Assembly (NCBI GenBank): GCA_021205255.1
Contig: JAJPXW010000180.1
Coordinates: forward strand, 1 to 8,590
Direction of reading: 5' to 3'
Source: Burkholderiales bacterium
Lineage (GTDB): Bacteria > Pseudomonadota > Gammaproteobacteria > Burkholderiales > Burkholderiaceae_F
DNA length: 8,590 nucleotides
In this document: positions 5,804 to 8,590 of the stretch, in pieces
Layout of the letters: every line of letters starts with the position of its first letter
Position numbering within the stretch: position 1 is the first letter of the stretch
The notes under the pieces: generated by a model
What the model saw: the letters and a program-made list of their open reading frames with translations, nothing else
Databases searched by the model: none
What the model was told of the DNA's origin: nothing
Position numbers and translations under genes: made by a program

Positions 5804-5834
5804 TTGTCCTTTAACTCAACACCTAACTTATAAT
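5804..5834 (+). promoter_or_regulatory. Candidate promoter of the acyltransferase gene
   Basis: TATAAT at 5829-5834 is a perfect -10; TTGTCC at 5804-5809 matches 4/6 of the -35 but with a long 19-base spacer. Transcription would start near 5841, about 64 bases before the ATG. The same A/T-rich stretch read on the minus strand (TATAAG, 5832-5827) is the most likely -10 for metK, so the two promoters seem to overlap back to back. Confidence 0.5.
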
Positions 5835-5904
5835 TACCGCTCCAAGCAGTAACTACAGTCGTTGCCGCCAATCTAGCAAAAGAAAATTTTTCAATCCTTA
5901 AACA

Positions 5905-6816
5905 ATGGCTAAAAAGAAGTCTGCCCTTAATCTGTTTATCTCAAGGCTTACTGTTGCAACGCTAAATAAAACTGCAAACTGGAAGCAATCTTCTCGAACA
6001 AAACTTGCCAATGTCCTTGGAACCATTGCTTGGTACGTAGTTCCAAAACGTAGAAGAGTCTGCCTTAAAAACTTAGAGCTTTGTTTTCCAGACTGGCCTG
6101 AAGAAAAAAGAGTAGCGACAGCTAAGAGAGTTTTCAAAAACCTGCTTCGCGCACTTTTAGATCACTCCGTGCTTTGGGTCGGAACTAAAGAACAGGTAGA
6201 AAAGATGGTCAAGTTCGAGGGCAAGGAAATGTTCCTGGATTTGATCAGTAAAAAGCCTGTCATTATCGTCACACCGCATTTTGTCGGACTTGATACCGGT
6301 GGAATCGGCATCAATACGTACTACAGAGGGTTTTCGCTTTACCAGCCTCAATCCAATCCAGTATGGGACGAATGGGCATATAAGGGGCGTAAAAGATTTG
6401 CCGACCCATTACTTATACGCAAGGGTCCTACAGCAATGATGCAAGTCGTCAGGGCTTTAAAACAAGGACTTGCTATGTACTATCTTCCGGATATGGACCA
6501 TGGCAAGAGAAATTCTATCTTCGTTCCTTTCTTCGGCGTTCCGGCAGCAACTCTGCCAATGGTTTCCAAACTTGCCAAACTAACGGGCGCGGCCACTATT
6601 TGGGGCATTGCGGAAATGACTCCGGAAGGCTATACCATGCATCTACTTGGTCCGCTTGAAAATTTCCCAACCAATGACGTAGAAGCCGACACTCTTCGAA
6701 TCACAAAGGGAATCGAGCAATTCATCCTAAAGTACCCAGATCAGTACTTATGGACTCACCGGCGTTTTAAAACTCGCCCTGAAGGTGAACCAGATATTTA
6801 CAGCTGGTTGGACTAA
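5905..6816 (+). CDS. Lipid A late acyltransferase (LpxL/LpxM family)
   Basis: These inner-membrane enzymes transfer a fatty acyl chain from acyl carrier protein to a hydroxyacyl chain of lipid A, making it penta- or hexa-acylated. The 303 residues match the family length. An N-terminal hydrophobic anchor lies around 34-47 (LANVLGTIAWYVVP), followed by the basic RRRVCLKNLELCFPDW (49-64). The catalytic HX4D is H125-F-V-G-L-D130. LPDMDHGKRNSIFVPFFG (194-211) and the C-terminal YLWTHRRFKTRPEGE (281-295) are family blocks. The start ATG gives a sensible basic N-terminus (MAKKKS) but has no Shine-Dalgarno sequence. It lies upstream of dapF with a 272-base gap. Relatives in Burkholderiales often have two tandem copies here; only one is present. 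Acyl length and acceptor position cannot be read from sequence. Confidence 0.93.
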   Translation: MAKKKSALNLFISRLTVATLNKTANWKQSSRTKLANVLGTIAWYVVPKRRRVCLKNLELCFPDWPEEKRVATAKRVFKNLLRALLDHSVLWVGTKEQVEKMVKFEGKEMFLDLISKKPVIIVTPHFVGLDTGGIGINTYYRGFSLYQPQSNPVWDEWAYKGRKRFADPLLIRKGPTAMMQVVRALKQGLAMYYLPDMDHGKRNSIFVPFFGVPAATLPMVSKLAKLTGAATIWGIAEMTPEGYTMHLLGPLENFPTNDVEADTLRITKGIEQFILKYPDQYLWTHRRFKTRPEGEPDIYSWLD

Positions 6817-6872
6817 AACTCGACCGATCGCAGTCCATTCCTAGTTAAACCATCGCTATCCTTCTAATAGGT

Positions 6873-7046
6873 GTGCTTGCACTCGCCTCCAAACTTACCC
6901 TGCTTTATCTTGGTAAACGTACTCTATTTCCCCTGAGAGATAAGGCTATCCAGTTGATTTTATGTAAGAAGCCTAATCTTCGTACTGAAAAATCCATTAA
7001 TGGCAAAACTATTGCTTTCGCATGGATTTCAAGCCTGTTTGTATAG
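6873..7046 (+). CDS. Doubtful small hydrophobic ORF between the acyltransferase and dapF
   Basis: A 57-codon frame starts at GTG 6873 and ends at TAG 7046; the frame is open from 6849. It would read VLALASKLTLLYLGKRTLFP... with a hydrophobic N-terminal segment followed by a basic, polar remainder (KKPNLRTEKSINGK). No Shine-Dalgarno sequence is seen and I recognise no family. It occupies most of the 272-base gap (6817-7088) that otherwise holds nothing but the hairpin at 7055-7080. It could be a real small membrane protein, a relic of a lost gene, or chance. Confidence 0.2.
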   Translation: MLALASKLTLLYLGKRTLFPLRDKAIQLILCKKPNLRTEKSINGKTIAFAWISSLFV

Positions 7047-7054
7047 AATGACTC

Positions 7055-7080
7055 GGCTTAAAGGAACGTCCTTGTCAGCC
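7055..7080 (+). promoter_or_regulatory. Stem-loop just upstream of dapF
   Basis: AAGGA (7061-7065) pairs with TCCTT (7069-7073) around a 3-base loop, and GGCT (7055-7058) pairs with AGCC (7077-7080) around a small internal loop. The hairpin ends 8 bases before the dapF ATG and buries the only AAGGA-type sequence nearby. A TAGAAT at 7044-7049 could be a -10 for a dapF promoter, without a clear -35. It may affect ribosome access; this is inference. Confidence 0.35.
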
Positions 7081-7088
7081 AATACATA

Positions 7089-7940
7089 ATGAAAGTTAAA
7101 TTCACAAAGATGGAAGGCGCAGGTAACGACTTTGTCGTCCTTGACTGCACTAAAGAACCATTTAACTTGACAGACAAACAGATCCGCAAGATTTGCGACC
7201 GACACTTTGGTGTCGGAGCGGACCAAATGCTGGTAGTAGAAGCGTCCAACTCTCCCTGGATTGATTTCAGGTACAGAATTTTTAACCAAGATGGTGGAGA
7301 AGTGGAGCAATGTGGCAATGGCGCTCGATGCTTTGTCAAGTATGTAAACGAAAAAGGACTGACGGATAAAAAAAGAATCCGAGTACAGACGGTCCGTGAA
7401 ATCATAGAACCTGAGTTAATGCCAAACGGCCAAGTCAAAGTAGACATGGGAGTTCCTTCTTTTGTTCCAGCAGACTTGCCTTTCGTGCCAAGAGGCCTTC
7501 CTACACGTGAAGTAAAAGGATTCCGTCAATGGGCTGTACCTTTTGAAGGTAGACTTTGGTGGTTTTCGGCCTGTTCGATGGGCAATCCCCATGCCACTGT
7601 AAAAGTAGACGATCTCGATAATGCTCCAGTGCATAAGCTTGGTAAGTTCATTGAAAACCATCCAGCTTTTCCGAAACGTGTCAATGTCGGTTTCTTGGAA
7701 GTCTTCGACCGAAATCACGGAAGAATTAGGGTCTGGGAAAGAGGCGCTGGGGAGACTCTAGCTTGTGGTACAGGAAATTGCGCAGCAGCGACTACTTCCA
7801 TTGAACTTGGCTTTATGGATTCGCCCGTCACCCTTAGAAATCAGGGAGGGAACCTGACCTTAACCTGGGAGGGCGAAGGATTACCAGTCGACCTCTATGG
7901 ACCGGCTGTTACGGTCTTTGATAGCGAAATAGATATCTAA
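7089..7940 (+). CDS. dapF: Diaminopimelate epimerase
   Basis: DapF interconverts LL- and meso-diaminopimelate, the last step before lysine and the source of the meso form built into peptidoglycan; it is cytoplasmic and cofactor-free. The two catalytic cysteines are visible: C75 in CGNGARC (75-81) and C226 in ACGTGNC (225-231). Other family blocks are the N-terminal KFTKMEGAGNDFVVLD (4-19), GNPH (165-168) and RVWERGAGETLACGTG (214-229). The 283 residues fit the family (about 275-290), and the ATG at 7089 gives the usual MKVKFTKMEGAGNDF start. It is followed after 27 bases by the DUF484 gene, the usual order in beta- and gammaproteobacteria, and probably co-transcribed with it. Confidence 0.97.
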   Translation: MKVKFTKMEGAGNDFVVLDCTKEPFNLTDKQIRKICDRHFGVGADQMLVVEASNSPWIDFRYRIFNQDGGEVEQCGNGARCFVKYVNEKGLTDKKRIRVQTVREIIEPELMPNGQVKVDMGVPSFVPADLPFVPRGLPTREVKGFRQWAVPFEGRLWWFSACSMGNPHATVKVDDLDNAPVHKLGKFIENHPAFPKRVNVGFLEVFDRNHGRIRVWERGAGETLACGTGNCAAATTSIELGFMDSPVTLRNQGGNLTLTWEGEGLPVDLYGPAVTVFDSEIDI

Positions 7941-7967
7941 TCACAACCCATTCGTGAAAATACAGAT

Positions 7968-8590
7968 ATGGAAATGGATAAGGACGAAAGGCTAAGAACT
8001 ACAGCGGAAAACTTCGTAGAGGCCTATTTAAACGACAATCCGGAGTTCTTCAGAAACCATATCGATCTTTTCTGCAAGATGGTTCCGCCCCGCCAAAACA
8101 AGGAAGGCACGCGTTCAGTCATCGAATGCCAAAATGAAGTTTTAAGAGCTTCCCTTTCAGTCTACGAACTGAAGGAACAAGATGCTATTGAAGATCAAGA
8201 GGAAGCCGAACATATTCGTTCTAGCCATTGGAAGAACGTCCTTACGTTCGGAGAGACTCTTTGTTCGGCCCATGACGCGGAACTTCTGCCAGATCTCGTT
8301 CTGCAAGGATTTTTAAAGTACTTTAACGTCCAGCACGGCGTACTTCGATTGTGGAGTCTAGCCCCTGAGTTCCAGGATAAAAAGTTTGCAGAACCTGTAC
8401 CGCCTTGGATTCGAGCTCAGATTTCATCTTTGCCGGAACCGTATGTGGGAGAAAATGCCGGCACTGAAATTGCGGAATGGACAAATTGCAAGCCATCTGA
8501 AACAGGCGGAGTTTTCTTAACACCGTTCTTCAATCCCCAAGGATTAGCTTTCGGATTTATGTGTTTAGCAAATCCTACTCCCAGACCATT
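7968..8590 (+). CDS. DUF484 family protein, 3' end outside window
   Basis: The visible 207 residues match the DUF484 family, GAF-like cytoplasmic proteins of unknown function encoded between dapF and xerC in many proteobacteria. The N-terminal block FVEAYLNDNPEFFRNHIDLF (16-35) is the family's YLxxxPxFFxxH signature, followed by SVIECQNEVLRASL (50-63), equivalent to the usual SLxxxQxxxLR. From about residue 85 a GAF-like region follows (SHWKNVLTFGETLCSAHD, VLQGFLKYFNVQHGVLRLW). I start at ATG 7968; a second in-frame ATG lies two codons later at 7974 and cannot be excluded. There is no Shine-Dalgarno sequence. The frame runs off the window end, where xerC would be expected next. Confidence 0.88.
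   Translation, partial: MEMDKDERLRTTAENFVEAYLNDNPEFFRNHIDLFCKMVPPRQNKEGTRSVIECQNEVLRASLSVYELKEQDAIEDQEEAEHIRSSHWKNVLTFGETLCSAHDAELLPDLVLQGFLKYFNVQHGVLRLWSLAPEFQDKKFAEPVPPWIRAQISSLPEPYVGENAGTEIAEWTNCKPSETGGVFLTPFFNPQGLAFGFMCLANPTPRP

Noticed and set aside
5722..5820. A standard SAM-II or SAH riboswitch upstream of metK
   Set aside because: GCTAAAGCG resembles the 3' part of SAM-II, but the U-rich first loop and pseudoknot partner are not visible, and the SAH consensus blocks are absent. Reported only as an unclassified switch-like leader.
7029..7447. Long minus-strand frames opposite dapF
   Set aside because: They overlap a full-length, motif-complete dapF and have low-complexity, unfamiliar translations; they are shadow frames.

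Overview
The window looks like a chromosomal housekeeping segment from a low-GC betaproteobacterium, most likely a gut-type Burkholderiales (Sutterellaceae-like). This is inferred from gene order: a metK gene divergent from an lpxL-type acyltransferase followed by dapF and a DUF484 gene is a layout I associate with Burkholderiales, where xerC usually comes next. Base composition looks to be in the mid-40s percent GC, low for that order. No mobile element, CRISPR array, tRNA or rRNA was found.

Layout from left to right. (1) 1-755, minus: 5' part of cca (CCA-adding tRNA nucleotidyltransferase), cut by the window edge. (2) 848-1402, plus: 5-formyltetrahydrofolate cyclo-ligase, divergent from cca across a 92-bp region with an 8-bp inverted repeat. 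(3) 1403-1704: intergenic, with a 9-bp GC-rich hairpin and a possible in-frame tail of the next gene. (4) 1705-2867, minus: a major facilitator superfamily exporter broken by a one-base frameshift near 2680 and probably by a nonsense codon inside its last membrane helix. Its promoter region carries repeated TCAATAAC-like motifs on an 11-bp period. (5) 3009-4295, minus: trpS with an extra C-terminal domain, ending in a strong intrinsic terminator. (6) 4451-5686, minus: metK, preceded by a leader RNA with mutually exclusive hairpins. (7) 5905-6816, plus: LpxL/LpxM-type lipid A acyltransferase. (8) 6817-7088: a gap with a doubtful 57-codon membrane-type ORF and a hairpin just before dapF. (9) 7089-7940, plus: dapF. 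(10) 7968 to the end, plus: DUF484 protein, cut by the window edge.

The intact genes serve core functions: tRNA maturation and charging (cca, trpS), one-carbon and S-adenosylmethionine metabolism (cyclo-ligase, metK), and envelope building (lipid A acylation; meso-diaminopimelate for peptidoglycan and lysine). The most interesting signal is not a protein. The metK leader (minus strand, about 5800 to 5722) can fold either as an intrinsic terminator followed by seven U residues, or as two other hairpins that each take one arm of that terminator. This is the architecture of a transcription attenuator or riboswitch, and I could not match it by eye to a known SAM- or SAH-sensing class. Second are the decayed exporter and its repeat-flanked promoter. 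Only cca shows a canonical Shine-Dalgarno sequence; most other starts lack one.
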